Part shown: piece after piece, positions 9,000 through 16,218 of the stretch
How positions within the stretch are numbered: the stretch's first letter is position 1
How the letters are laid out: each line of letters starts with the position of its first letter
Origin: Oscillospiraceae bacterium
Lineage (GTDB): Bacteria > Bacillota > Clostridia > Oscillospirales > CAG-272
DNA length: 64,000 nucleotides
Direction of reading: 5' to 3'
NCBI GenBank assembly: GCA_015064855.1
Contig: SVRK01000004.1
Location: forward strand, 1 to 64,000
Position numbers and translations under genes: made by a program
Notes under the pieces: model-generated
What the model saw: only the letters and a program-made list of their open reading frames with translations
Database searches by the model: none
What the model was told of the DNA's origin: nothing

Positions 9000-9524
9000 C
9001 TATTCTCCTAACAGCTTTTTTCTTTCCTCTTCTCTTTTGCTTTCAGCAAGTCTAAAGCCAAGATAAGCTATAAGCAAGGAAATGCCCTCAAAGAGTATAA
9101 ATACAACACTATAAAGAAGCTTTGGCACCTGTTGCATTGTTTCTATTTCTGGGTTTATCATTTCCTGTGCCAAGGTCACACCAATTTCCAAAACTGCCAT
9201 GCCTGCCGAAAATGCAGCAAAGCTGGTAACAAGTGAGAAAACAAATCTTATTCCGAAGGTGATGGCATAGCCTTGTGCGAAATAACCAAAATCAAGCCTT
9301 CTGCTGTTTTTAAACAAATTATAGAAAACGAAAAATCTAATTACAAGCTCAAGAGTCATAAACACAATTATTTCTAAAAGTGTTCGTAAAACTCCCTCAT
9401 CAACTACCATTCTTATTGGATAAATTGCGAATCCGAGAAAAAACGAAACAAGTAGCACCTCTATTTCAATAAAAAGAAAATATAGAAGTCCACCACGCCA
9501 GTTTATCTTTGGTTTATCGTTCAT
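9000..9524 (-). CDS. Integral membrane protein, function unknown
   Basis: I place the start at ATG 9524, 8 bases after GAGGTG and downstream of a strong promoter at 9553-9581; an in-frame ATG further upstream would overlap that promoter. The 174-residue product has four predicted helices (roughly 12-35, 44-68, 83-108, 135-160) and a charged C-terminus (AESKREEERKKLLGE). No known family is recognised. It lies downstream of, and on the same strand as, the MgtC-like gene, but has its own promoter. Confidence 0.7.
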   Translation of the reverse strand: MNDKPKINWRGGLLYFLFIEIEVLLVSFFLGFAIYPIRMVVDEGVLRTLLEIIVFMTLELVIRFFVFYNLFKNSRRLDFGYFAQGYAITFGIRFVFSLVTSFAAFSAGMAVLEIGVTLAQEMINPEIETMQQVPKLLYSVVFILFEGISLLIAYLGFRLAESKREEERKKLLGE

Positions 9525-9552
9525 TTTTTCACCTCTTTCTTGCTTCAATTTT

Positions 9553-9581
9553 ATTATATCATATGCCACGCTCATTTTCAA
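9553..9581 (-). promoter_or_regulatory. Promoter of the 174-residue membrane protein gene
   Basis: TTGAAA (9581-9576), 17-bp spacer, TATAAT (9558-9553) on the minus strand. Confidence 0.8.
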
Positions 9582-9589
9582 GCGAAAGT

Positions 9590-9614
9590 AAAGGACACCA
9601 TTTGGTTTCCTTTT
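9590..9614 (-). terminator. Intrinsic terminator (GGACACC stem, copy 3, one mismatch)
   Basis: AAAGGACACC (9590-9599), loop ATTT and GGTTTCCTTTT (9604-9614) form a stem with one mismatch. It follows the stop of the MgtC-like gene and closely resembles the hairpin at 8974-8995. Confidence 0.65.
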
Positions 9615-9615
9615 A

Positions 9616-10299
9616 TCATTCTTGAATTGCGAACGAAACACCGTCTATTTTCTCTATTTCTTGACGAGTGGCATCGGTGCTTTGCGTGCTCGCGGTGATA
9701 TAAAGACCTATATTGCCCTTTGTTCCGCTTCTTGCACTTGAAACCTCGACAAGCGCCTCGTGACCTAGTAATGCCCTTATCTCCTCGGCAATTCTGCCCG
9801 CCTCATCAGTTTTGGAAATCTCAGCGTAAATGTGCATTGATTTTCTGCTTTTGCGCTCAAGACGGGTTAAAAATGCGGCGGTGAATATGCACGCACCTGT
9901 TGCAACAAGCGCACCGAGATAAAATCCGTAGCCAAGGGCGATGCCGATGGTGGCGGTTGCCCACATTCCGGCAGCAGTGGTGAGTCCTGTGATTACGTTG
10001 TTTTTCTTAACTATTATCATTCCCGCGCCAAGAAAGCCTATGCCCGAGATAACCTGTGCCGGAATTCTTGCTATATCATCAAAGCCACCGCTTTTTGCAA
10101 TATAAACGCTAATTAGCGCGGTCATAGCCGAGCCGACACAAACCAGTATATGTGTGCGTAGTCCTGCAGGGCTACCGCTACGGCCTCTTTCGCTACCGAT
10201 AAATCCTCCGACTAAAACGGCAAGAATTATTCTTAAAATTATAGAAACCCAGCTAAGGTCGACGATATATTCATTTAAAAAATTAACAAAACCTGTCAT
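9616..10299 (-). CDS. MgtC/SapB-family membrane protein
   Basis: The 227-residue protein carries the MgtC signature: GGFIGSERGRSGSPAGLRTHILVCVGSA in the first cytoplasmic loop, SGIGFLGAGMI, and GLTTAAGMWATATIG. Five hydrophobic helices are followed by an ACT-like cytoplasmic C-terminal domain (about 150-227). Members are linked to magnesium limitation and, in pathogens, to survival in macrophages; in commensals the role is poorly defined. Its promoter overlaps the stop codon of the upstream rhamnose mutarotase gene. Confidence 0.9.
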   Translation of the reverse strand: MTGFVNFLNEYIVDLSWVSIILRIILAVLVGGFIGSERGRSGSPAGLRTHILVCVGSAMTALISVYIAKSGGFDDIARIPAQVISGIGFLGAGMIIVKKNNVITGLTTAAGMWATATIGIALGYGFYLGALVATGACIFTAAFLTRLERKSRKSMHIYAEISKTDEAGRIAEEIRALLGHEALVEVSSARSGTKGNIGLYITASTQSTDATRQEIEKIDGVSFAIQE

Positions 10300-10332
10300 A
10301 AATGATTCCTTTAATATATTCTATATATTAAC

Positions 10333-10361
10333 ATTATATCCGCTATTTAAGCGTTTGTCAA
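10333..10361 (-). promoter_or_regulatory. Promoter of the mgtC-like gene
   Basis: TTGACA (10361-10356), 17-bp spacer, TATAAT (10338-10333). The -35 hexamer overlaps the TGA of the upstream gene. Confidence 0.85.
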
Positions 10362-10681
10362 TCTTCTCTAAACGAAAATACCTTTTTTAGCTGTGGCTGT
10401 GCGCCTGTTTCGGGGTCTAATTCCATAATCAGAATATCCTTCATATATTCATTCCATTTATCAACCACCGGACTTTCCCTCTGCACCTTGGTGGCATATT
10501 CAATACCCTTTTCGCACTCGTAATAGCCAAAAAGCTCGTTGCCCACGTTCCAAATGGTGTAGTTTACAATGCCTGCTAAAGATAAAACCTCTTTCATCTC
10601 GTCCCATAAAGCATCGTGACGTCTTATGTATTCCTCAAGTGTACCGTCAACTATTTTTGCCTTCCATGCGTATTTTTCCAT
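10358..10681 (-). CDS. rhaM: L-rhamnose mutarotase
   Basis: At 107 residues this matches the family length. It interconverts the alpha and beta anomers of L-rhamnose in the cytoplasm. The catalytic His22 is seen in EEYIRRHDALWDEM; the pattern GIVNYTIW followed by LFGYYEC is also typical of this dimeric ferredoxin-like fold. The GH78 rhamnosidase at 35.3 kb could supply free rhamnose. No rhaA, rhaB or rhaD is adjacent. Confidence 0.92.
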   Translation of the reverse strand: MEKYAWKAKIVDGTLEEYIRRHDALWDEMKEVLSLAGIVNYTIWNVGNELFGYYECEKGIEYATKVQRESPVVDKWNEYMKDILIMELDPETGAQPQLKKVFSFRED

Positions 10682-10783
10682 AATATCACCTTTCTTTTAA
10701 TAAATTTCTATTTCTATTATATACTATTCTAATGGGCATTTGGTAAAATTAAAAATATTTTTTAATTTGTTTTATTTTAGAAA

Positions 10784-10812
10784 TTGCTTTTGGCTCAAAA
10801 AAATGATATAAT
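10784..10812 (+). promoter_or_regulatory. Promoter of the tocopherol-cyclase-like gene
   Basis: TTGCTT (10784-10789), 17-bp spacer, TATAAT (10807-10812), with AGGGGG at 10831-10836 before the ATG at 10844. Confidence 0.8.
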
Positions 10813-10843
10813 TTAAATTAAATAATAAAAAGGGGGATTTTTT

Positions 10844-11716
10844 ATGAAAGAATATTTTTACGGTTGGTACTTTAAATGCCAATCGAAAGAGAGTGGTCTT
10901 GCTATAATTCCCGCCCTTCATAAATCAAAGGATACTAAATCATCATCTGTTCAAATAATAACAAGTGATGGAGTATACAATGCAAATTTTCCATACGAGG
11001 CGTTCAGCAAGCGACGCGGTGGCTTTGGGGTCAATGTGAAAGACAACCGTTTCTTTAGCGAAGGAATTGAACTTGATATACAGGACTCTGATTTTAATGC
11101 CGTAGGCACTTTGAAATTTGGTGAGCTTTCCCCTATAAAGTATGATATTATGGGACCTTTTAAATTTGTTCCGTTTATGGAATGCAGGCATAGTGTTGCA
11201 AGCATGAAGCATACGGTTAGCGGAGAATTAAAAATAAATGGGACAAGCTACTCCTTTGACAACGACGTTGGTTATATTGAAGGTGACCGTGGCTCGTCGT
11301 TCCCCAGAGAATATGCATGGACGCATTGCTTTTTCGAGGGTGGCTCCGTTATGTTAAGTGTTGCGAGAATCCCTTTCGGTTTGTTTAGCTTTACAGGCAT
11401 AATAGGAGTTATAATGCTAGGCAACAAGGAATATAGAATAGCAACGTACCTCGGCGCAAAAATATTAAAAATCGAAGATGGCGAAATTATAATAAAGCAG
11501 GGCAAAAAGGTTTTAAAAGTAAAGCTAATAGAGAAAAATGCCCGACCGCTTTTTGCACCAAATGGCGGAAAAATGACCAGAACAATACATGAAAGTCTTT
11601 TTTGCAGTGCATCATACACCTTTAAAATCAAAGAAAAGACTGTTTTCTCCTTTGAATCAGACAAGGCTTCATTCGAATATGAGTTCCCAAAGGACTTTTC
11701 TAAAAAGCGAAAATAA
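10844..11716 (+). CDS. Tocopherol cyclase-like (lipocalin-type) protein
   Basis: The 290-residue protein begins with a YFYGWYFKCQ motif and has GYIEGDRGSSFPREYAWTH in the middle. Both are hallmarks of the tocopherol-cyclase-like/AttH superfamily of tandem beta-barrel proteins. In plants and cyanobacteria the fold closes the chromanol ring, but Bacillota homologues have no known substrate and the bacterium is unlikely to make tocopherol. There is no signal peptide. The catalytic residues cannot be assigned from sequence alone. It is monocistronic, with its own promoter and terminator. Confidence 0.75.
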   Translation: MKEYFYGWYFKCQSKESGLAIIPALHKSKDTKSSSVQIITSDGVYNANFPYEAFSKRRGGFGVNVKDNRFFSEGIELDIQDSDFNAVGTLKFGELSPIKYDIMGPFKFVPFMECRHSVASMKHTVSGELKINGTSYSFDNDVGYIEGDRGSSFPREYAWTHCFFEGGSVMLSVARIPFGLFSFTGIIGVIMLGNKEYRIATYLGAKILKIEDGEIIIKQGKKVLKVKLIEKNARPLFAPNGGKMTRTIHESLFCSASYTFKIKEKTVFSFESDKASFEYEFPKDFSKKRK

Positions 11717-11718
11717 TA

Positions 11719-11746
11719 AAAACCGACCACAGTGGTCGGTTTTTTG
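11719..11746. terminator. Bidirectional intrinsic terminator
   Basis: ACCGACCA (11722-11729), 3-base loop, TGGTCGGT (11733-11740), then T-run. It also lies just past the end of the convergent fucosidase gene. Confidence 0.9.
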
Positions 11747-11758
11747 TTTCGTTTATCA

Positions 11759-12985
11759 TTAAACCTCTAGCTTTGCAATCTTAACAACGAGCTGCTCGCC
11801 ATACACCTGAGGTGTTGTGGTAAGAGTTACCTTGTCGCCCTCTTGGCTAAACGGAAGCTCCTCGTCCTTGTCTATCCATTTTGCACTTTTTATCTTTTCG
11901 GGTAGAATAAAGGTGTTATTGTAGTCGGGCATTGTTTTTAAAATCTCAACGTTTATGTTGCCCTCCATAGGAATTCCGTGCGCGAAAAGATAGTAACAGC
12001 CGTCCCCCTTTAAAATGAAATTCTTTTCCTTGTTTTCAATGTCAATGCCTGTTGGGCGTGGCAAATAAATTGCCTCTTTATGTATTTCAACCCATTCGCC
12101 AAGAGTTTCAAGCATAGCTTTATCAAGCGGACGAATTTGTCCGTTGCCCATAGGTCCAACGTTTAGTAGATAGTTTGCGCCATATCGACGGCAAACGCAA
12201 AGGTCCTCAATAATTTGAGGGAGTGATTTGAAGTTGAAATCCTTTTTTGCGTATCCCCAGTGATTTGCAAAAATCTGACACATTTCACTTGCTATATATT
12301 TTGGTGAGCCTTCAAGGTTGATTGGCTTCGGTCTTCCACGCTCGAATGTAACAGAGTCAAGCTCGATGTGACCAAGCTCACCAAGAGCTGAAAGACCTGT
12401 GTTATTTATAATCATTGCGTTTGGCTGATAGCTTCTAATAAGTGAGTAAAGCGCGTCCTCTTCCCAGTTGTCATTTTTTCTGTCCCACATTCCGTCAAAC
12501 CAAAAGCCACCGATTTTGCCATAGTTTTTGCATAGAATTTCTATGCTAGCGCGCAAATATTTTAAGTATTTTGGGAAGTCCTCGTAGTAGCTTTTTTCGT
12601 GCCAATCAAGCAAGGTATGATAGAAAAGAGGTACAATGCCGTATTTATTACAAGCATCGACGAACTCACGCACAAGGTCGCGTCCGGCTGCAGAATGAGG
12701 CGCATCATATTCATTTAGCCCACAGGTGTCATAAAGTGAAAAGCCGTCATGATGACGCGTTGTCAAGGTTATGTATTTACAGCCTGCGCCCTTTGCGGTT
12801 TTAGCAAGATTCTCTGCCCAGTCATTTTCAGGACAAAACTTGTCAAACAGCTTTTCGTAATCCTCAACCGTTATATTTCTGCTATGTGCCCACTCGCCCA
12901 TTCCGTGTACGCTATATAGACCAAAATGGACAAACATACCAAATCCTAATTTTTCAAATTCCTTGATATATTCCTTTACTATCAT
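11759..12985 (-). CDS. Alpha-L-fucosidase, GH29
   Basis: The 408-residue protein has the GH29 catalytic barrel: GMFVHFGLYSVHG near the N-terminus, then TTRHHDGFSLYDT, and the nucleophile Asp164 in GGFWFDGMWD. NYLLNVGPMGNGQI is also characteristic. A short C-terminal beta domain follows from about residue 320. No signal peptide is present, so it should act on imported fucosylated oligosaccharides. The general acid cannot be fixed from sequence. It is co-transcribed with the SGNH esterase 9 bp upstream. Confidence 0.95.
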   Translation of the reverse strand: MIVKEYIKEFEKLGFGMFVHFGLYSVHGMGEWAHSRNITVEDYEKLFDKFCPENDWAENLAKTAKGAGCKYITLTTRHHDGFSLYDTCGLNEYDAPHSAAGRDLVREFVDACNKYGIVPLFYHTLLDWHEKSYYEDFPKYLKYLRASIEILCKNYGKIGGFWFDGMWDRKNDNWEEDALYSLIRSYQPNAMIINNTGLSALGELGHIELDSVTFERGRPKPINLEGSPKYIASEMCQIFANHWGYAKKDFNFKSLPQIIEDLCVCRRYGANYLLNVGPMGNGQIRPLDKAMLETLGEWVEIHKEAIYLPRPTGIDIENKEKNFILKGDGCYYLFAHGIPMEGNINVEILKTMPDYNNTFILPEKIKSAKWIDKDEELPFSQEGDKVTLTTTPQVYGEQLVVKIAKLEV

Positions 12986-12994
12986 AATTTTCTC

Positions 12995-13597
12995 CTATTT
13001 ATTTAATATTTTTTCCACTACCGCGTTTGCCAAAATCTTCGAGCCTTCTTTTCCAAAGTGAACCCAGTCACAGTGCAAGGAGCTATGGAATTTGCTTGTT
13101 ATTGCGTATAAATCATTGATTTCAGCGCCAAGCTCGTTCATTACCTCTTTCGCTGCCTCGTTATATTTTTCGATATCCGAATTATATCTAAAAAAGACGG
13201 GGTCTGCCCACTCCTCTACGACCGCAGTCGAAAGTGCGAAAATAATTCTTGCGTTTGGAAAAATCTTTTTGAGCATTCCGTAAACTCGTTTTAAATAATA
13301 TGTGTATATGGGAATTGGCGTTAGTGGCTCGTCCCCATTTATACGGAGCACGTCCCAAAGACCGTTATTCCAGTGGACAACATCGATTTTCTCACAGTCT
13401 ATATCCTTTGTCCAGTCGAATAAATAGCGCAAGGTGTACTCCAAAAACCGACAATTCTCGTCAGGGGCGTAAACGGTTGCCTTGCCCTCTAGCATTTCCT
13501 TAACGTATATGCCATACCCGGGACTGTCTGACGTCTGATAATCAGGGTTGGCATCTGCACCGTAACGAATGGAGTCTCCAATCAAAAAAACATTCAT
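12995..13597 (-). CDS. SGNH/GDSL-family esterase
   Basis: The 200-residue hydrolase has block I GDSIR with the nucleophile Ser, an Asn block in WNNGLWDVL, and block V DWVHFGKEG with the Asp-His pair, so the SGNH set is complete. In glycosidase operons such enzymes usually remove acetyl groups from sugars; here it is 9 bp upstream of a GH29 fucosidase, so de-acetylation of a fucosylated substrate is the most likely role (inference). No signal peptide; a good promoter precedes it. Confidence 0.88.
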   Translation of the reverse strand: MNVFLIGDSIRYGADANPDYQTSDSPGYGIYVKEMLEGKATVYAPDENCRFLEYTLRYLFDWTKDIDCEKIDVVHWNNGLWDVLRINGDEPLTPIPIYTYYLKRVYGMLKKIFPNARIIFALSTAVVEEWADPVFFRYNSDIEKYNEAAKEVMNELGAEINDLYAITSKFHSSLHCDWVHFGKEGSKILANAVVEKILNK

Positions 13598-13624
13598 AAA
13601 TTCACCTCAAAAGGGTTTTTATTT

Positions 13625-13653
13625 ATTGTAGCATAAAAAACAGACGATTGCAA
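13625..13653 (-). promoter_or_regulatory. Promoter of the SGNH-fucosidase operon
   Basis: TTGCAA (13653-13648), 17-bp spacer, TACAAT (13630-13625). It begins directly downstream of the repeat/terminator copy at 13674-13709. Confidence 0.75.
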
Positions 13654-13673
13654 TGGGGACTTCGTTCCAAAAT

Positions 13674-13709
13674 AAAAAAGCCACTCATTACGAGTGGCTT
13701 GTCTGTTGG
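13674..13709. repeat. 36-bp direct repeat, left copy (tRNA-Gln terminator and 3' flank)
   Basis: These 36 bases are identical to 16186-16221. In that copy they are the terminator and 3' flank of tRNA-Gln (minus strand), up to the CCA. The hairpin AGCCACTC/GAGTGGCT with an adjacent A6/T6 is part of the repeat, so on the minus strand this copy can also terminate transcription of the upstream cassette genes. It continues with GATG, which resembles the tRNA-Gln acceptor end with a short deletion. Confidence 0.9.
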
Positions 13710-13710
13710 G

Positions 13711-13863
13711 ATGTGTGGCTGATTTAGATGCAAAACCGTGAGTGGCTGATTTGGATGCACACAGATTTTGCAGAGGGTACAATACCCCCTTGGCGATGAT
13801 GGGAGCTGCACTTGACCGCTGTCTTTTGGGGCGCAACGCCATGCTTGTAACGAAGCCTATGTA
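13711..13863. repeat. Cassette 3' repeat, copy 1 (about 153 bp)
   Basis: It aligns end to end with 14404-14555 with scattered substitutions and one indel. It begins two bases past the stop codon of the small membrane protein gene and extends downstream on the minus strand. Shared landmarks are TTTTGCAGAGGGTA, GATGGGAGCTGCACTT and GAAGCCTATGTA. No ORF is supported. Confidence 0.85.
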
Positions 13864-13865
13864 TA

Positions 13866-14192
13866 TTAAACACCGCCACTGTGGTGAACAAAGAAGCATA
13901 CAGCTAAAAACCAAAATAGCACTGTCAAAGCAGGAGAAATAATCGTCCATATTAAAATTTTCTTTGATTTTTTTAAATCAGAGGAAAAGCATGCAATAAA
14001 ATTGATGATTGTTCCAATTAGAGCCATTGGGTTAAATGTAGAACCTAAAGTAAGAATCGCTCCTATTCTAAAGCATATTTCTCCGAATGTTGTCGTATAA
14101 AATGCAGTGTACAAAGGCATACATATCACAACTAACAAACAACAAAAGCAATAAATTAGTTGTAATATTGTTCCCATTTTAAATAATTTCAT
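13866..14192 (-). CDS. Small membrane protein of cassette 1, function unknown
   Basis: I take the ATG at 14192, which has AAGGAG 9 bases upstream; further upstream the frame runs through the promoter repeat. The 108-residue product has three or four hydrophobic segments (about 7-29, 37-70 and 80-103) and a short polar loop (SSDLKKSKK). No family is recognised. It has its own promoter at 14218-14246, and a 153-bp repeat starts directly after its stop. The same arrangement surrounds the next gene, so the two look like parallel cassettes. Confidence 0.6.
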   Translation of the reverse strand: MKLFKMGTILQLIYCFCCLLVVICMPLYTAFYTTTFGEICFRIGAILTLGSTFNPMALIGTIINFIACFSSDLKKSKKILIWTIISPALTVLFWFLAVCFFVHHSGGV

Positions 14193-14403
14193 ATAGATCA
14201 TCTCCTTTCTTTCCTTTATTTTACCACAAATTTGTAAACATTTCAACCGTTTCGCTGGTTCAAATCCATCCAAAATACCGTTGCATCTATGGCTTTGTAA
14301 ATAAAATTATGAACTGTAGGGGCGACCATTGGTCGCCCGCGGGCGTTCAATAAACGCCCTTACATTGCGGCGGTTCGAATCTGTCCACGGATTTGCTTCT
14401 GTG
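14193..14403. repeat. Intergenic stretch with REP-like twin hairpins
   Basis: No gene is seen here. GGGCGACC/GGTCGCCC (14320-14327 with 14331-14338) is followed at once by GGGCGTT/AACGCCC (14341-14347 with 14353-14359), and TGTA/TACA (14315-14318 with 14361-14364) can close both. This resembles the short REP-like palindromes common in gut Clostridia. At 14372-14381 there is a T-arm-like GGTTCGAATC. Confidence 0.7.
14218..14270 (-). promoter_or_regulatory. Promoter block of cassette 1
   Basis: TTGAAA (14246-14241), 17-bp spacer, TAAAAT (14223-14218). The spacer and the 24 bases upstream closely match the block at 15709-15762, including a T-arm-like GGTTCAAATC on the + strand. Confidence 0.75.
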
Positions 14404-14555
14404 ATGTGTGTCCGATTTAGATGCAAAGCCGTGTGTGCCAATTTGGATGCACGTTGATTTTGCAGAGGGTAGATTAACCCCTTGGCAATGATGGGAGCTG
14501 CACTTAACCGCTGTCTTCCGGGGCGCAACTCCATGCTTGTAATGAAGCCTATGTA
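14404..14555. repeat. Cassette 3' repeat, copy 2 (about 152 bp)
   Basis: Second copy of the repeat at 13711-13863, in the same orientation and again starting within a few bases of a stop codon (that of the Imm26-like gene). Confidence 0.85.
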
Positions 14556-14559
14556 AAAC

Positions 14560-15675
14560 TCAATTAATTCCCATCTGTTTCTTTACCTGCTTTAGTTCTT
14601 TTTTGAACTTCGGATTTCTCAAGTCTTGATTTGCTCTCCAAGCAGGAATCATATCCCAATATGGCTCGTTAGATTTCTTCTTGATACATTCAAGTAAGAT
14701 AGGAAGTTGAATATGCAAATCCCATCCAATGCCTTTATTGCTAAAGTCGCCCAACACATCACTACTGTGCAAATCCAATTCCTTTTTACCTTTAAGAGCA
14801 ACATGTGTTTTTCCACTCTGATAATAAAGATAATTTGGTTTGCGAGCATCAATGCTTTTTCCGTAATGTATTGTGTAGTTATCTTCGTCAGGATCAATGG
14901 GCATATTGCCTATGATTTCACATTCGCCATAATAAAAAATATTATCCATAATCATTTGTGAAGGCAACATTTTGAGGCGAATAAGTTGTTCCGGGGTTAT
15001 CGTTGCATCTTCGGTAGCAATATGATAAACCGCAACACAAAGCGGCTTACCCATAAATACATCCCAAAATTGAATTCCGTCTTTTCTCATTTGAGCATAG
15101 TTAACGAGGATTCGTCCGTATCCGAACAGCCTGCGATTTATACGGAATCTGAAAAAATCGCCTTCCTTGAACTTTTGATAAATTTTCGTGCGGTTGGCAA
15201 ATTCGTTGATGTCTTTAAGCTCCTTTTCTTCGGTATTTAAGCACCAATTATCTACCCACATGGAAAAATCTTTAAGAGTTTCAGGCTTCTCTGCGTTGTA
15301 AAAAGAGCGATAAAAACATTGATCCGCAGTATTATTAACCACGGCAACATATCCGCTGTCAAATGAAAGCGACATACCAATAGGAGTTTTCTTCACAAGA
15401 TTTGCGGATGTGAAATTTTGCGGTTTACCTTTATCGGTCTTTGGTAATATTTTTGTTCCATCATCGGAAAGTGTTTGCTCTACACCGAACTCTTGATACA
15501 TCTCACGTCCAGCGGTATCGGACACTTGAATAACTTTAACTATTTTTGACCCATCAAGGAAAGCATACGTAACATAATGGTCATACGGACTTGCCTTAAC
15601 TTCCACTCTCTTCCAACTATCAAGCACGAGCGGAATAGCAAAGCACTTTCGTTGTTCATTTGTAAGTTCAAACAT
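14560..15675 (-). CDS. Imm26-like domain protein of cassette 2
   Basis: The start at ATG 15675 has AAAGGAG upstream; longer forms would run into the promoter. The 371-residue soluble protein contains a segment around residues 165-200 (KFKEGDFFRFRINRRLFGYGRILVN) that resembles the Imm26 fold found in polymorphic-toxin immunity proteins. The rest is unassigned. No toxin gene is next to it, so the immunity role is only suggested; an orphan immunity gene on a mobile cassette would fit. It has a consensus promoter and a 3' repeat shared with the neighbouring cassette. Confidence 0.55.
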   Translation of the reverse strand: MFELTNEQRKCFAIPLVLDSWKRVEVKASPYDHYVTYAFLDGSKIVKVIQVSDTAGREMYQEFGVEQTLSDDGTKILPKTDKGKPQNFTSANLVKKTPIGMSLSFDSGYVAVVNNTADQCFYRSFYNAEKPETLKDFSMWVDNWCLNTEEKELKDINEFANRTKIYQKFKEGDFFRFRINRRLFGYGRILVNYAQMRKDGIQFWDVFMGKPLCVAVYHIATEDATITPEQLIRLKMLPSQMIMDNIFYYGECEIIGNMPIDPDEDNYTIHYGKSIDARKPNYLYYQSGKTHVALKGKKELDLHSSDVLGDFSNKGIGWDLHIQLPILLECIKKKSNEPYWDMIPAWRANQDLRNPKFKKELKQVKKQMGIN

Positions 15676-15708
15676 ATCCTCGCTCCTTTCACATTTTATA
15701 CTATCCAT

Positions 15709-15762
15709 ATTATACCATAACTTTGTAAACATTTCAACTGTTTCGCCGGTTCGAATCTGTCT
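15709..15762 (-). promoter_or_regulatory. Promoter block of cassette 2
   Basis: TTGAAA (15737-15732), 17-bp spacer, TATAAT (15714-15709): a near-perfect promoter embedded in the block shared with 14218-14270. A T-arm-like GGTTCGAATC lies at 15749-15758 on the + strand. Confidence 0.85.
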
Positions 15763-15828
15763 ACAGACCCGAAATGCCCGAAATGCATCTACAAAATTTC
15801 GAAAAACTTCAAAGTCGAAAAGTTTTTA

Positions 15829-15998
15829 GTGATATGCTGACTTCGTCAGCGTGATATTGTCGCAAGCGACAGTGATATTGCTCCTCTTCGTTCCGCAGTG
15901 ATATTATATTCGCCTCCTAAACTCGCGAAGCGAATACCACTCGGCGTAAGCCGAATATCACTGCGATGCAATAGAACTCGCCGAGGGGCGAATATAAC
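15829..15998. repeat. Branched palindrome with GTGATAT separators
   Basis: GTGATAT occurs at 15829, 15851, 15872 and 15898, and its complement ATATCAC at 15955. Between them are hairpins: GCTGAC-TTC-GTCAGC (15836-15850), TGTCGC-AA-GCGACA (15858-15871), and arms around TTCGC/GCGAA and TCGGC/GCCGA. The heptamers can pair across the centre, so the whole stretch can fold as a multi-branched structure. No gene is seen. Confidence 0.8.
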
Positions 15999-16000
15999 TG

Positions 16001-16032
16001 AAAAAAGCACTTGCTTGCGCAAGTGCTTTTTT
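16001..16032. terminator. Strong intrinsic terminator, 14-bp stem
   Basis: A6-GCACTTGC (16001-16014), loop TTGC, GCAAGTGC-T6 (16019-16032). It works in both directions. On the minus strand it directly follows the duplicated tRNA-Gln 3' end at 16049-16034. Confidence 0.9.
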
Positions 16033-16033
16033 C

Positions 16034-16185
16034 TGGCTGGGATGGATGGAGGCTTTCCCGATGGGAAAGAGTCTCACCGAGCCTTATGCTAGCAAGCTGA
16101 CAACGGCTTTCGTCGGACTTGCGAACTATATTTGTGTTGCGTACAACACAAAGTGGTCGAACGCGCCATCCCAGCCACCAGACAC
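16034..16185 (-). repeat. tRNA-Gln 3'-end-derived mini-element
   Basis: Read on the minus strand, it begins with an inverted copy of the tRNA-Gln 3' end and flank (16184-16166, 18 of 19 bases complementary to 16212-16230). It runs through several hairpins and ends at 16049-16034 with 16 bases identical to the tRNA 3' end, including CCA, followed by a terminator. The two ends can pair as GGCTGGGATGG/CCATCCCAGCC. No ORF is supported. Confidence 0.75.
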
Positions 16186-16186
16186 A

Positions 16187-16213
16187 AAAAAGCCACTCAT
16201 TACGAGTGGCTTG
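16187..16213 (-). terminator. Terminator of tRNA-Gln
   Basis: On the minus strand AGCCACTC (16212-16205), 5-base loop, GAGTGGCT then T6 follows the CCA end by 6 bases. It is part of the 36-bp direct repeat. Confidence 0.85.
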
Positions 16214-16218
16214 TCTGT

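Noticed and set aside
13711..14555. Integron attC sites in the cassette repeats
   Set aside because: I could not find paired GTTRRRY and RYYYAAC core sites in the right places, and no intI-like gene is in view.
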